Part shown: one piece after another, positions 1-8,130 of the stretch | Numbering within the stretch: position 1 is the stretch's first letter | Layout: the number at the start of each line of letters is the position of its first letter | Origin: Desulfamplus sp. | GTDB lineage: Bacteria > Desulfobacterota > Desulfobacteria > Desulfobacterales > Desulfobacteraceae | Length of the DNA: 64,000 nt | Direction of reading: 5' to 3' | Assembly: GCA_015232455.1 (NCBI GenBank) | Contig: JADFZQ010000003.1 | Coordinates: 62,001 to 126,000, forward strand | Made by a program: the position numbers and the translations under genes | The notes under the pieces: generated by a model | Database searches by the model: none | Told to the model about the DNA's origin: nothing | What the model saw: only the letters and a program-made list of their open reading frames with translations

Positions 1-1247
1 GAACAGAATGCTGCTGCAAGTGCAATCAAAGCACAGATAAAAAATGGAAAAAATGCGGATTGATACGCAGATATGCTTAAAACTTCACCAACTTTATCAT
101 GTCGTTCTAATAAATACCCAACAAATGGTTGAAAAATACCAGCCCCAATAAAAGGAAAGAGATTTGCAAGACCAGTAACTGTGCCTGCAATTTCAATTGG
201 AAATAGCTCCTTGCACATAGTAAATGCAACCGCACCAACTCCATTTGCACAGACAGTTATCATAAAATATAATAGATATAATCCCCATACAGGTATAGCG
301 TCAGAGAATGCAAGCAGTGCTGTGCAAAAGACCATGCCTATTGAAGTTATTATCAATACTGGCTTTCTCTGGCAAAATACTCTATCAGATAGCCATGTAA
401 TAAAAGGTGCTCCAAATACAAGCCCCAATGCCATCATAGATAGAATATGACCAGCCTCAACTCTACTCATTCCATACACATGTATAAGATATGGTCCTCC
501 CCACAAACCTCCAAATGAAAAAGCTATGGCAAATGCACAGAAAAACCATAAAGCTAAATACCAAAAAGAGAGCGATTTCAAAACAGTTTTGACTGCAACG
601 GTTAAACTCAAATTATTACTCTTATTTATTTTATTACCTTCCTTAATATCTTCTCTATCTAAAATCCAGCCTTTATCTTCAGGGCGGTTACGAACAAATA
701 ACCACACCAATATAGCCAGCAATAGGGTTACAATACCAACTGCAATAAAAGAGTTTCTCCATCCAATAGAGTTATTGAGCCATACTAATGGTGTCGCTGC
801 TATCAATGAACCTAATCCGCCAATACTGAGAAGTATCCCTGTCATGTAGGCATACTCTCTGACAGTAAACCACTGGGATAAAATTTTTAGTGTAGGCACA
901 AATAACATAGATACACCTATGCCAACTAAGGTTCGACCAATAATAGCCCATGTTACATTGGGGGCAAAACCAAATATAACAGAACCTAAAAATGCAACGG
1001 TGAAAAATAGTGTAATTGTCTTACGCGCACCCCATGAATCAGAGAGAAGTCCAGCAGGAAGCTGCATTAAAGCATAGGGATAAAAATAGGCAGAGCCTAA
1101 AATTCCTATTAAAGAGGGACCAGCACTGAAATCTTGCATGAGATCAACTGCAAGCACGGATGTGCAAAGACGGTGGAAATAGACTAAAATATAGCTTGTA
1201 GATAGTAGCCCGAAAATCAGCCAGCGGTAACTTTTGATATTATTCAT
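1..1247 (-). CDS. MFS transporter (C-terminus cut by window edge)
   Basis: Major facilitator superfamily permease of the inner membrane, substrate unknown. The minus-strand frame is open from an ATG at 1247 to base 1 (about 415 codons), so only the extreme C-terminus is missing. It shows about a dozen hydrophobic segments and, after the second, the classic MFS motif A as GLLSDSWGARKT (G...D..G.RK). The two halves are separated by a charged loop (RPEDKGW...DREDIKEGNK) at about residues 190-210, as expected after TM6. It resembles the anion/sugar-phosphate cation symporter-like MFS proteins common in Desulfobacterota, but nothing fixes a substrate. The next gene starts beyond the edge, so operon membership is unknown. 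Confidence 0.85.
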   Translation of the reverse strand, partial: MNNIKSYRWLIFGLLSTSYILVYFHRLCTSVLAVDLMQDFSAGPSLIGILGSAYFYPYALMQLPAGLLSDSWGARKTITLFFTVAFLGSVIFGFAPNVTWAIIGRTLVGIGVSMLFVPTLKILSQWFTVREYAYMTGILLSIGGLGSLIAATPLVWLNNSIGWRNSFIAVGIVTLLLAILVWLFVRNRPEDKGWILDREDIKEGNKINKSNNLSLTVAVKTVLKSLSFWYLALWFFCAFAIAFSFGGLWGGPYLIHVYGMSRVEAGHILSMMALGLVFGAPFITWLSDRVFCQRKPVLIITSIGMVFCTALLAFSDAIPVWGLYLLYFMITVCANGVGAVAFTMCKELFPIEIAGTVTGLANLFPFIGAGIFQPFVGYLLERHDKVGEVLSISAYQSAFFPFFICALIALAAAFC

Positions 1248-1286
1248 TATAAGATAATCAGTTGGATAGGTTAAAGAGATGGGTGA

Positions 1287-2324
1287 TTAAGAAAAAGGAA
1301 ACTCTTGCTCTTGTTCAATATTCATTTTTTTGATCTTTTCAACAAGAGTTGTGCGATTCATTTTCAGGAGGTCTGCTGCCCGTGCCTTTACCCAATGGGT
1401 CTGTTCAAGGGCATAAAGAATAAGGCTTTTTTGGTACTCTTCTACTGCTTCATTAAAACCAATACCGTTCTTAAAGACACTGCACACAGATGGTGTCTCT
1501 GTTGATGGCAAAATATGGTTTGAAATATAATCTGGAAGATCAGATGGCATAACAATATCAGTTTCAACCATTACAGAGAGGCGCTCAACAAGGTTCTCAA
1601 GCTCTCTAATATTTCCGGGCCAACTATAGAGGCTTAAGACAGATATTGCCTCGTCTGAAAATATCTTCTTATTGTATCCATACATTCTCTGAACTATTTT
1701 TTCTTGAAAGTGATCAATAAGAACGGGTAAATCATCAATACGCTCTCTAAGGGGTGGAACTTTTAGTGGAATAACATTTAGTCTGTAAAAAAGGTCTTCC
1801 CTAAATGTTCCCTGTGCAATTGATGCAGCAAGGTCTTTATTGGTTGCAGATAGGATTCTGACATCAATATTAGTCGTTGTGATACCTCCTACTTTCTCGA
1901 TCTTTCGCTCCTGCAAAGCTCTTAGCAGCTTAACTTGAAGATCAGGACTCATATCACCTATTTCGTCAAGAAAAAGGGTTCCCTTATCTGCAAGCTCAAA
2001 CCTTCCAACTCTTGACCTATGTGCCCCTGTAAAAGAACCTTTTTCATGCCCAAATAACTCGCTTTCAAGAAGCTCGCCTGGAATTGCACCACAATTTATT
2101 ACAACCATTGGCTCTTTGCTTCTATAACTGTTGTTGTGTATTGCTCTTGCAACCAACTCTTTTCCTGTTCCGCTTTCACCTGTAATCAATACAGAAGCAT
2201 CAGAAAGAGAGACTTTTCTAATAGTATTTATAACCTGCTTTACAGCATCGCTTACTCCAGCAATCTCTTTACAGGAAAAAGTTCTTGTAGATGATTTTAA
2301 TTCCATAGTTTTCGGGAACATCAC
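1287..2324 (-). CDS. Sigma-54-dependent activator without receiver domain (AAA+ and Fis-type HTH)
   Basis: Bacterial enhancer-binding protein that remodels sigma-54 RNA polymerase using ATP. Visible: Walker A GESGTGKE (residues 49-56), the sigma-54 contact loop as GSFTGA (96-101; usual form GAFTGA), Walker B TLFLDE (116-121), a sensor/R-finger region, the SWPGNIRELENLVER helix, and a Fis-type helix-turn-helix near residues 310-335 (AADLLKMNRTTLVEKIKKM). There is no N-terminal receiver. The preceding cheY-like gene ends in TGA overlapping this GTG start (GTGA), so the two are translationally coupled and may act as a split response regulator. Starts GTG-ATG, so the second codon is an alternative start. 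Flagellar or chemotaxis targets are inferred from the neighbours. Confidence 0.9.
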   Translation of the reverse strand: MMFPKTMELKSSTRTFSCKEIAGVSDAVKQVINTIRKVSLSDASVLITGESGTGKELVARAIHNNSYRSKEPMVVINCGAIPGELLESELFGHEKGSFTGAHRSRVGRFELADKGTLFLDEIGDMSPDLQVKLLRALQERKIEKVGGITTTNIDVRILSATNKDLAASIAQGTFREDLFYRLNVIPLKVPPLRERIDDLPVLIDHFQEKIVQRMYGYNKKIFSDEAISVLSLYSWPGNIRELENLVERLSVMVETDIVMPSDLPDYISNHILPSTETPSVCSVFKNGIGFNEAVEEYQKSLILYALEQTHWVKARAADLLKMNRTTLVEKIKKMNIEQEQEFPFS

Positions 2325-2695
2325 TTTAATATCTTCTTTAACTTCTCTGAGATTGCTTCTGCAGTGAATGGTTTAACAACATAATTTGACACTCCAGCTT
2401 GCACTGCTTCAATAACATTCTGTTTTTGTGCCTCTGCTGTTACCATAAGAAAGGGGGTTTTTGCATATTTCTTGTTTGCTCTAACCCATTTTAAAAGCTC
2501 AAGACCCGTCATTTTGGGCATGTTCCAATCAGAAATCACAAGATCAATATCATTTTTTTCAAGGGTCTCCATTGCAGTTGTGCCATCGTCAGCTTCAAGA
2601 AGATTTTTAAAACCAAGCTGTTTTAAAATATTCTTTAAAATTCTGCGCATGGTTGCAAAATCATCTACAATCAAAACTTTGATGGATGTATTCAT
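2321..2695 (-). CDS. cheY: CheY-type stand-alone receiver
   Basis: Single-domain receiver of 124 residues, typical CheY length. Acidic pocket D11-D12, phosphoacceptor D56 in SDWNMP, switch T86, Y105 and K108 (VKPF) are all present, and the MTGLELL alpha-3 region is CheY-like. It should receive phosphate from a CheA and act on the flagellar motor, or on the sigma-54 activator whose GTG start overlaps its stop codon by four bases. A strong AAGGAGG ribosome binding site precedes the ATG. CheX, the dedicated CheY-P phosphatase, is the next gene upstream (about 100 bases), which supports a chemotaxis role. No cheA, cheW or cheR is in view. Confidence 0.93.
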   Translation of the reverse strand: MNTSIKVLIVDDFATMRRILKNILKQLGFKNLLEADDGTTAMETLEKNDIDLVISDWNMPKMTGLELLKWVRANKKYAKTPFLMVTAEAQKQNVIEAVQAGVSNYVVKPFTAEAISEKLKKILK

Positions 2696-2794
2696 TGTTT
2701 AAAACCTCCTTAAGGCTCTTGTCAGGAAATACCTATTGGTTAATCTCTTTTTCCCTATTTACATATTTTAGCAACAGAAATCTCTATTCTTTAT

Positions 2795-3256
2795 CTACCT
2801 CTCAAAGCAGACCTCTATGGTAAAATCTCCATTATCAGTAGAGAATGGGATGGCAATTCTTGGACCATTTGTATAGTGGGCTATACTGTGCGATCTTCCC
2901 ATGATCACAGAAGGAATTGCAGCTTTGAATACCCTTCCTAACCCTTCTAACTCTTTCCTTGCCTGTCCTGAAACCATGTTAGTAAGCTCTCCTACAGCAT
3001 CGGCAATATCTCCATTTAAGTGCCTCATCTCCTCACCAAGCATATTTGAGACAATAGCCAAAATACACTTTTCCTGAAAAGTAACTGATATAGTTCCATT
3101 GGCAGCTCCGGTCAGTCCAATAACTCCGGTAACATCTCCCTTAGCCACATTATCTTTCTTAAGATATGGCTTTCCCGGACGCACTTTCATAAAAGCCATT
3201 GTTTCTAAAACATGTAATGTAGCATTAATAAAAGGATTGATTAATTTAGCTTCCAT
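2795..3256 (-). CDS. cheX: CheX-family CheY-P phosphatase
   Basis: CheX/CheC/FliY family phosphatase of 153 residues that dephosphorylates CheY-P. The family's catalytic pair is visible as E90 and N93 in the helix VGELTNMVSGQAR (consensus E..N). There is one such helix, as in CheX (CheC has two). The domain begins with the characteristic ...INATLHVLETM helix. It sits directly upstream of cheY on the same strand, so signal and termination protein are made together. Start chosen at the first ATG. The chemotaxis role is well supported by the pairing; whether the activity serves flagella or twitching cannot be read here. Confidence 0.88.
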   Translation of the reverse strand: MEAKLINPFINATLHVLETMAFMKVRPGKPYLKKDNVAKGDVTGVIGLTGAANGTISVTFQEKCILAIVSNMLGEEMRHLNGDIADAVGELTNMVSGQARKELEGLGRVFKAAIPSVIMGRSHSIAHYTNGPRIAIPFSTDNGDFTIEVCFER

Positions 3257-3283
3257 TGTTCAATACCCCAATTTGTTTCAATT

Positions 3284-3634
3284 TCAGTCGATATCTGTAG
3301 TGTTATATTGCACAATATTTTTTAGATGGGTGTATGTCTCTAAATCCATTGCATCAAATACGATACCCATTCCATCTTTATCAATTCTGGCCACTCTGGC
3401 TTGGATAAGAAGTTCAGGTGCATCAACTCCGCCAGATAGGATAATTTTGACCTTGCACTCCATTCCTTGAGAGACCTTCTTGTCTGTTTTTACAAAAAGT
3501 CCCTTAATACTCAAATTAGTTGAACTACCTGTTACATCAACCTCATGGTCATTGTCATTATATATCACAATGATACGGGTAGAAAATGCTACTCTCGTAT
3601 AATGCCTTCGCCCACTATTTTCAATTTCTGTCAT
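3284..3634 (-). CDS. PilZ domain protein, c-di-GMP receptor
   Basis: Single PilZ domain of 116 residues. Both nucleotide-binding signatures are present: the Arg-rich loop RRHYTR (residues 9-14) and N.S..G as NLSIKG (40-45), so c-di-GMP binding is likely. Between the chemotaxis phosphatase gene (28 bases downstream) and an HD-GYP phosphodiesterase gene (about 55 bases upstream), it probably relays c-di-GMP level to motility or the chemotaxis apparatus. No membrane segment or partner domain is fused to it. Expression with its neighbours is inferred from tight same-strand spacing. Confidence 0.88.
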   Translation of the reverse strand: MTEIENSGRRHYTRVAFSTRIIVIYNDNDHEVDVTGSSTNLSIKGLFVKTDKKVSQGMECKVKIILSGGVDAPELLIQARVARIDKDGMGIVFDAMDLETYTHLKNIVQYNTTDID

Positions 3635-3690
3635 GGAAAAAACCTTTTTATAAGAAATTTCTATTGATGCAGATTATTTTCTTCAAGATT

Positions 3691-5298
3691 CTAAGAGTCG
3701 TGTGGCCACACATCGTCAACAACGTTTAGGAAAGCTGTAACAACTTCTGGATCAAACTGTGTGCCTGAACAATTTTCTATAATTGATATAACTTTGTTCT
3801 TCTCCATCTTTTTTCGATAAGCCCTGTCTGATGCCATAGCATCAAAAGCATCAGCTACAGATAGTATTCTTGCAAGTTTTGGAATCTCATAACCTTTCAA
3901 ACCGTCAGGATAGCCTCTGCCATCAAAATATTCATGGTGATGTCTAATAATATCTTGTTCCCTGTCCCATAAACCAAGTTTCCCCACAATATCTGCACCA
4001 ATTGACGGATGCTCTTTTATCTTTTCAAACTCTTCATCTGTAAGCCTACCAGGTTTTAAGAGAATGTCATCTCTTATACCAATTTTTCCTATATCATGAA
4101 GCTGTCCAGCAAAACTTAAAACATCAAGCTCCTCTTCAGAGCAACCCATTATTCTACCAACAATATATGCAACATCAGCAACACGAGTTGAGTGTTTACG
4201 TGTATAAGAATCTCTTGCCTCAAGTGCAGCAACAAAGGCATATAATGTAGAGAAGAGATTATCATAAATATTTTCATAAAGAGCTATATTTTCAATAGCA
4301 GAAGCTGCTTTTCGAGTAATATAACTCATGTAGTATATATCTTTTTCTGAGAAGAGGCGAGGGGTATATTGGCATCTACCACTATTAACACACTTATCTT
4401 TATCGGTAGAAACTCTATTATTGGTATTAAAACAGTCGTCTCCATTACCTATCTGGCTATTAACAACAATAGATGCTGTAACAACTCCAAATGGTTTTTC
4501 TCTGATTTTAACAGGCACAACCATAAATGATTGTATATTATTTGTAAGACCAACAACCCCTGAATTTTTTGAAATCAAACATGGCTGATCATCTGAAATA
4601 ACATCTAAAAAAAACTGTGCAAGCTCAGGTGTAATTCCCTCTTGTACACTCTCATCAAGATCAGTAGATGCTATTGGAACAAAAGACGATACATGCTCAG
4701 CATGTATGTAAAAATTTACTTTATCTGCTTTTACTACCTCCATACCAAGTGATACGACCCTGTTAAATATTCCGTAAGTTGAGTCAGAGCCAGAAAAATC
4801 CTCCATAATACGGTTTAGAACATTGAGTTCATCTACACGAGAGAGTAACTCATTATTTAAGGCTTTTAAACGTTCTCTACGCTCAATCTCTTCTCGCAGT
4901 ATAAGGTTCTCAACAAAAAGCCCCCTCTCTCTCATTATACGTCTTAAACTTAACTCCATCTGCTCTAAATTAACAGGCTTTACAAGATAGTCAACAACCC
5001 CATTCTTTAATGTTCTTATTGTATTTTCTAATGATGGATAACCTGTCATAACTATGACTGGCAAAGTGTTGTCAATTTTTCTTATCTGTTCTGCAAGTTC
5101 AAGACCGTCCATTTCAGGCATATTTATATCTGTAAAGCAACACCCAATTTTTACAGATTCTATTATTTTAATAGCTTCAATACCATTGTTGGCGGTATAT
5201 ACCTCATACCCCTTACGCTCAAAATACTCTTGTGTAATTTCAAGAATACCCTCTTCGTCATCTACTACCAGTATAGTATTTCTGCTGCTATCTATCAT
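3691..5298 (-). CDS. Response regulator: REC, GAF, HD-GYP c-di-GMP phosphodiesterase
   Basis: 535-residue regulator. Residues 1-125: receiver with D13-D14, phosphoacceptor D57 (FTDINMPEMDG) and K107. Residues 130-160: charged coiled linker. Residues 155-345: GAF-like sensor with a Cys-containing insert (C289, C303, C309). Residues 350-535: HD-GYP hydrolase with HDIGK (401-405), HH..DGRGYP (about 453-464) and DAFDAM. The HD and GYP motifs are intact, so hydrolysis of c-di-GMP to GMP is expected, gated by phosphorylation and the GAF ligand. It is the first gene of the minus-strand block ending at 1287 and pairs functionally with the PilZ receptor. Confidence 0.92.
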   Translation of the reverse strand: MIDSSRNTILVVDDEEGILEITQEYFERKGYEVYTANNGIEAIKIIESVKIGCCFTDINMPEMDGLELAEQIRKIDNTLPVIVMTGYPSLENTIRTLKNGVVDYLVKPVNLEQMELSLRRIMRERGLFVENLILREEIERRERLKALNNELLSRVDELNVLNRIMEDFSGSDSTYGIFNRVVSLGMEVVKADKVNFYIHAEHVSSFVPIASTDLDESVQEGITPELAQFFLDVISDDQPCLISKNSGVVGLTNNIQSFMVVPVKIREKPFGVVTASIVVNSQIGNGDDCFNTNNRVSTDKDKCVNSGRCQYTPRLFSEKDIYYMSYITRKAASAIENIALYENIYDNLFSTLYAFVAALEARDSYTRKHSTRVADVAYIVGRIMGCSEEELDVLSFAGQLHDIGKIGIRDDILLKPGRLTDEEFEKIKEHPSIGADIVGKLGLWDREQDIIRHHHEYFDGRGYPDGLKGYEIPKLARILSVADAFDAMASDRAYRKKMEKNKVISIIENCSGTQFDPEVVTAFLNVVDDVWPHDS

Positions 5299-5787
5299 TC
5301 CTTATTTTCCAAAATGCCTTTAAAAAAAGCAATGCTATTTAAAATATACACACATATTTATCACACCAAATCTTTTCTATACCAAACATTTTCTTTTTTC
5401 AATTGAAAATAGATCATCAAAGAAATTTGAAACCATTTTTAAGTCTAATTTTGGCTTATATTTTTTCTCTATTTTGCTTATAAAATTTTATGCAATAGCA
5501 AACTATGAATTTTTATCGTAAAAAAGTATATAATAAAGAATTATATACTTGACATAATTATTTTTAAAGAATAAAAATCTTAAAAAAATACTAAACAGAG
5601 ATTAAGAGTAGAAGTTTAATAATATCAGTAATTACTCAAAGCCAAAATAAATTAAGCTTTTTTTCTGGTAGTGTTTAAGAATGCTTAAACACTACAATTT
5701 ATCACCTTGCTGAATATAATTTAGGGCATTGTTAAATTTTTATTCCTAAGTTTTACAGGGACATTAACCTTAGGTAGAACAACCAAT
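5299..5787. other. Intergenic region between divergent HD-GYP and lrp genes
   Basis: 489 bases, very AT-rich, with no convincing open frame. It must hold the promoters for both divergent transcripts. A TTGACA at 5549-5554 with a TAAAAA 17 bases on is a possible plus-strand sigma-70 site, but it lies over 200 bases from the lrp start. The strongest structure is the palindrome at 5668-5695. No RNA gene was recognised. Confidence 0.6.
5668..5695. promoter_or_regulatory. Perfect 12-bp inverted repeat upstream of lrp, possible operator
   Basis: GTAGTGTTTAAG (5668-5679), loop AATG, then the exact complement CTTAAACACTAC (5684-5695). It lies 92 bases upstream of the Lrp/AsnC start. There is no T-run after the stem on either strand, so an intrinsic terminator is unlikely. 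A binding site for the adjacent autoregulating Lrp-type protein is an inference only. Confidence 0.45.
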
Positions 5788-6255
5788 ATGGATGATACAG
5801 ATTTAAGAATATTGAAAATTTTGCAAGAAAAAGCAAGAATCCCAAACGTAGAAATCTCACGAACTATAGGCATGGCTCCATCAGCAGTGCTTGAGAGAAT
5901 CAAAAAACTTGAATCAAAGGGGATTATATCAGGCTATGAAATAAGGCTTAATCCAGAATGCTTTAACCACTCAATGGTTGCATTCATACAAGTTAGGCTT
6001 ATTTTGCCAGCTCACATAGAACAAATAGCAAAACAACTTTCTTGCCATGAGGAGATTCAGGAGATTCACTATATTTCAGGCGAAGACTCTATTTTATTAA
6101 AAGCTCGTATCAGTAACGGAGCAGAGCTTCAGGCAATTATTAATGAGAAGATTGCTACAATCAAAGGTGTGCAATCAACTAACAGTTTTATTGCCCTCTC
6201 AACATACAAGGAGAGTGCAAGATTTCCTATTCCTAATCCTGAAAGACAAGTCTGA
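5788..6255 (+). CDS. Lrp/AsnC family transcriptional regulator
   Basis: 155 residues, the usual Lrp/AsnC length. An AsnC-type winged helix-turn-helix occupies residues 1-60 (LDTDLRILKIL-like opening; recognition helix around MAPSAVLERIKKLE), followed by a RAM/ActD ligand-binding domain (about 68-150). These proteins bind amino acids and usually control amino-acid metabolism and their own gene. The next gene, 73 bases on in the same direction, is a LysA-type decarboxylase, so lysine or diaminopimelate responsiveness is plausible but unproven. A palindrome lies upstream at 5668-5695. Confidence 0.93.
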   Translation: MDDTDLRILKILQEKARIPNVEISRTIGMAPSAVLERIKKLESKGIISGYEIRLNPECFNHSMVAFIQVRLILPAHIEQIAKQLSCHEEIQEIHYISGEDSILLKARISNGAELQAIINEKIATIKGVQSTNSFIALSTYKESARFPIPNPERQV

Positions 6256-6328
6256 AAAACTTTAGAGACAATAAATTAATGTCCTAATGTGCAAACTAAA
6301 AATAAAACTAAAAGGAGATGTGTATAAA

Positions 6329-7585
6329 ATGCCGATGTCAGATGGATTTAAAACACGATTGTCAAATGTAGTTGAAAAAGCAGTAAAACACTTTGGAACA
6401 CCTTTTCATATTTATGATGAAGCAGGAATTATCGAGACTGCAAATTTGCTTAAAAAAGCATTTTCAGGCAAATCTGGATTTAAAGAGTTTTTTGCGGTTA
6501 AGGCTCTTCCAAATCCATCAATAATGAAAATTATGAAAGACCAGGGATTTGGTTTTGATTGTAGCTCTTCTCCTGAAATTTTACTTGCTCGTTCAATTGG
6601 TAGCACAGGTGATGAAATAATGTTTACATCAAATAATACGAGTATGGAGCAGTTTGAGACAGCAGCCATTGATGGTGGTTCTGTTCTAAATCTTGACGAT
6701 ATATCTTTAATCCCCAAAGTGCCTATTATGCCTGAACTTATTTGTTTTAGGTATAACCCAGGACCAAGACGCAGAGGTAACAAGATCATTGGAAATCCTG
6801 TAGAATCAAAGTATGGAGTGAGCCACGAACAGATAACAGAGGCTTATCGCCAAGCAATTAAACGTGGTGCAAAGCGTTTTGGTATGCACACTATGCTTGC
6901 ATCAAACGAATTAAATTATGAATATATGGTTGAAACAACTCAAATGTTGCTCTCAATTGTGGAGCAGGTTTCAAATGCTTTGGATATAAAATTTGAGTTT
7001 ATAAATATTGGCGGAGGGCTTGGAATACCTTATAAACCAGAGCAAAATACAATGAATGTGGATGCTCTTGGAGCTGAAACGACAGATATGTTAAACCAAT
7101 TTGAACATAAACATGGCTGGTATCCAAAACTTTTTATGGAGAGTGGGCGATATATAACTGGTCCTCACGGTGTTTTGGTTACCACAGTGATAAATCATAA
7201 AAATATTTATAGAAAATATGTTGGAGTTGATGCCTCAATGTCAGCTCTTATGCGTCCTGGAATGTATGAGGCATATCACCATATTCATATTCATGGAAAA
7301 GAATCGTATTCAGAATATGAAACGGTTGACGTTGTGGGGTCTTTGTGCGAAAATATTGATAAATTTGCAATTCAGCGTCAATTACCTGTAACAGAAGTGG
7401 GAGATATTTTGGTTATTCACGACACGGGTGCCCACGGACATGCTATGGGATTTAATTATAATGCTAACCTTCGCCCCAAAGAGCTTCTTTTGAAAATTGA
7501 TGGAACTATTGAGCTTATTAGAAGGGCAGAGACGGTAAAAGATTATTTTTCAACACTTAATTTTGAAAAAGATATTTGTATTTAA
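6329..7585 (+). CDS. lysA: Diaminopimelate decarboxylase-like PLP enzyme
   Basis: Fold-type III (alanine racemase-like) decarboxylase, group IV, probably meso-diaminopimelate to lysine. Seen: PLP-lysine motif FFAVKALPNP, phosphate-binding GGGLGIPY, ESGRYI, and the substrate/dimer motif SLCENIDKFA followed by DTGAHGHAMGFNYN, all typical of LysA rather than of carboxynorspermidine decarboxylase. An in-frame ATG at 6287 exists, but AAAGGAG at 6311-6317 points to the ATG at 6329, giving 418 residues, the family length. It follows an Lrp/AsnC gene. An ornithine/arginine-type decarboxylase is the main alternative. Confidence 0.85.
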   Translation: MPMSDGFKTRLSNVVEKAVKHFGTPFHIYDEAGIIETANLLKKAFSGKSGFKEFFAVKALPNPSIMKIMKDQGFGFDCSSSPEILLARSIGSTGDEIMFTSNNTSMEQFETAAIDGGSVLNLDDISLIPKVPIMPELICFRYNPGPRRRGNKIIGNPVESKYGVSHEQITEAYRQAIKRGAKRFGMHTMLASNELNYEYMVETTQMLLSIVEQVSNALDIKFEFINIGGGLGIPYKPEQNTMNVDALGAETTDMLNQFEHKHGWYPKLFMESGRYITGPHGVLVTTVINHKNIYRKYVGVDASMSALMRPGMYEAYHHIHIHGKESYSEYETVDVVGSLCENIDKFAIQRQLPVTEVGDILVIHDTGAHGHAMGFNYNANLRPKELLLKIDGTIELIRRAETVKDYFSTLNFEKDICI

Positions 7586-7687
7586 AGTTTCTGTTTAACA
7601 ACTTAAGGAGTTCTGCTAAAAAGAAATTTATATTTTCGCAAAAGAAGGACATTTTCCATTAACACTTAGATTTAAAGGAAGAGAACT

Positions 7688-8035
7688 ATGATTAAAATAG
7701 GTACCGTAACTTGCACACCTGAAGCGGCTGATATGGTTGCACAATGCTACTCATCATTTCCTACACCAACAGAGGGTAGAATAAGATTTGTTGATACCTA
7801 TGTATCTACCGAAGGAGTTACAAAGGGAGAGACAGAGTATAAAGCATTTTCTATATTTGAGTATGACGATGCTGACGAAAGTCTTATACAAGAGTATCTT
7901 GAAAAGAGATTCGCGGCTTTTTCAAAAATACCGGGTGTTAAATATAAAATTGAAGATTGGGTAAGAGTTGCAGAGGCGTTAAAGATGTTAGCTGATGGCG
8001 AGTTTAATACTGATTTTGCAAATACAAGTTTTTAG
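7688..8035 (+). CDS. Conserved-looking hypothetical protein, 115 aa
   Basis: Family not recognised. 115 soluble residues, no signal peptide or membrane segment. It looks like a small alpha/beta domain: an N-terminal beta-type segment (IKIGTVTCTPEAADMV), a central YKAFSIFEYDDADESLIQ stretch and a C-terminal helix (WVRVAEALKMLADGEF). A good GGAAGAG ribosome binding site (from 7678) and normal codon use argue that it is real. It is 103 bases downstream of the lysA-like gene on the same strand and is followed by a strong hairpin, so it is probably the last gene of the lrp-lysA transcript. Confidence 0.7.
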   Translation: MIKIGTVTCTPEAADMVAQCYSSFPTPTEGRIRFVDTYVSTEGVTKGETEYKAFSIFEYDDADESLIQEYLEKRFAAFSKIPGVKYKIEDWVRVAEALKMLADGEFNTDFANTSF

Positions 8036-8044
8036 TTGTTTTAT

Positions 8045-8109
8045 GTCAAATCTAAAATTTGACAACAGACTTTAAGATTTGACAACTTTTTGAAAGTTGT
8101 CAAATCTTA
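8045..8109. repeat. Palindromic element, family core AGATTTGACAACTTTT (copy 1)
   Basis: A 17-bp perfect inverted repeat (8073-8089 with 8093-8109, three-base loop) of TAAGATTTGACAACTTT. It is preceded by a half-site pair GTCAAAT/ATTTGAC (8045-8051/8057-8063). It lies between the 3' ends of convergent genes, so it probably also works as a bidirectional terminator. The same core recurs at 41305, 48418, 50051 and 53067 and, degenerate, at 36963. Confidence 0.85.
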
Positions 8110-8130
8110 GATTTTGTATCATTAGTGATA

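Noticed and set aside
5668-5695. Reading the 12-bp inverted repeat as an intrinsic terminator
   Set aside because: No T-run follows the stem in either direction and it is upstream of a gene start, so it is listed as a possible operator.
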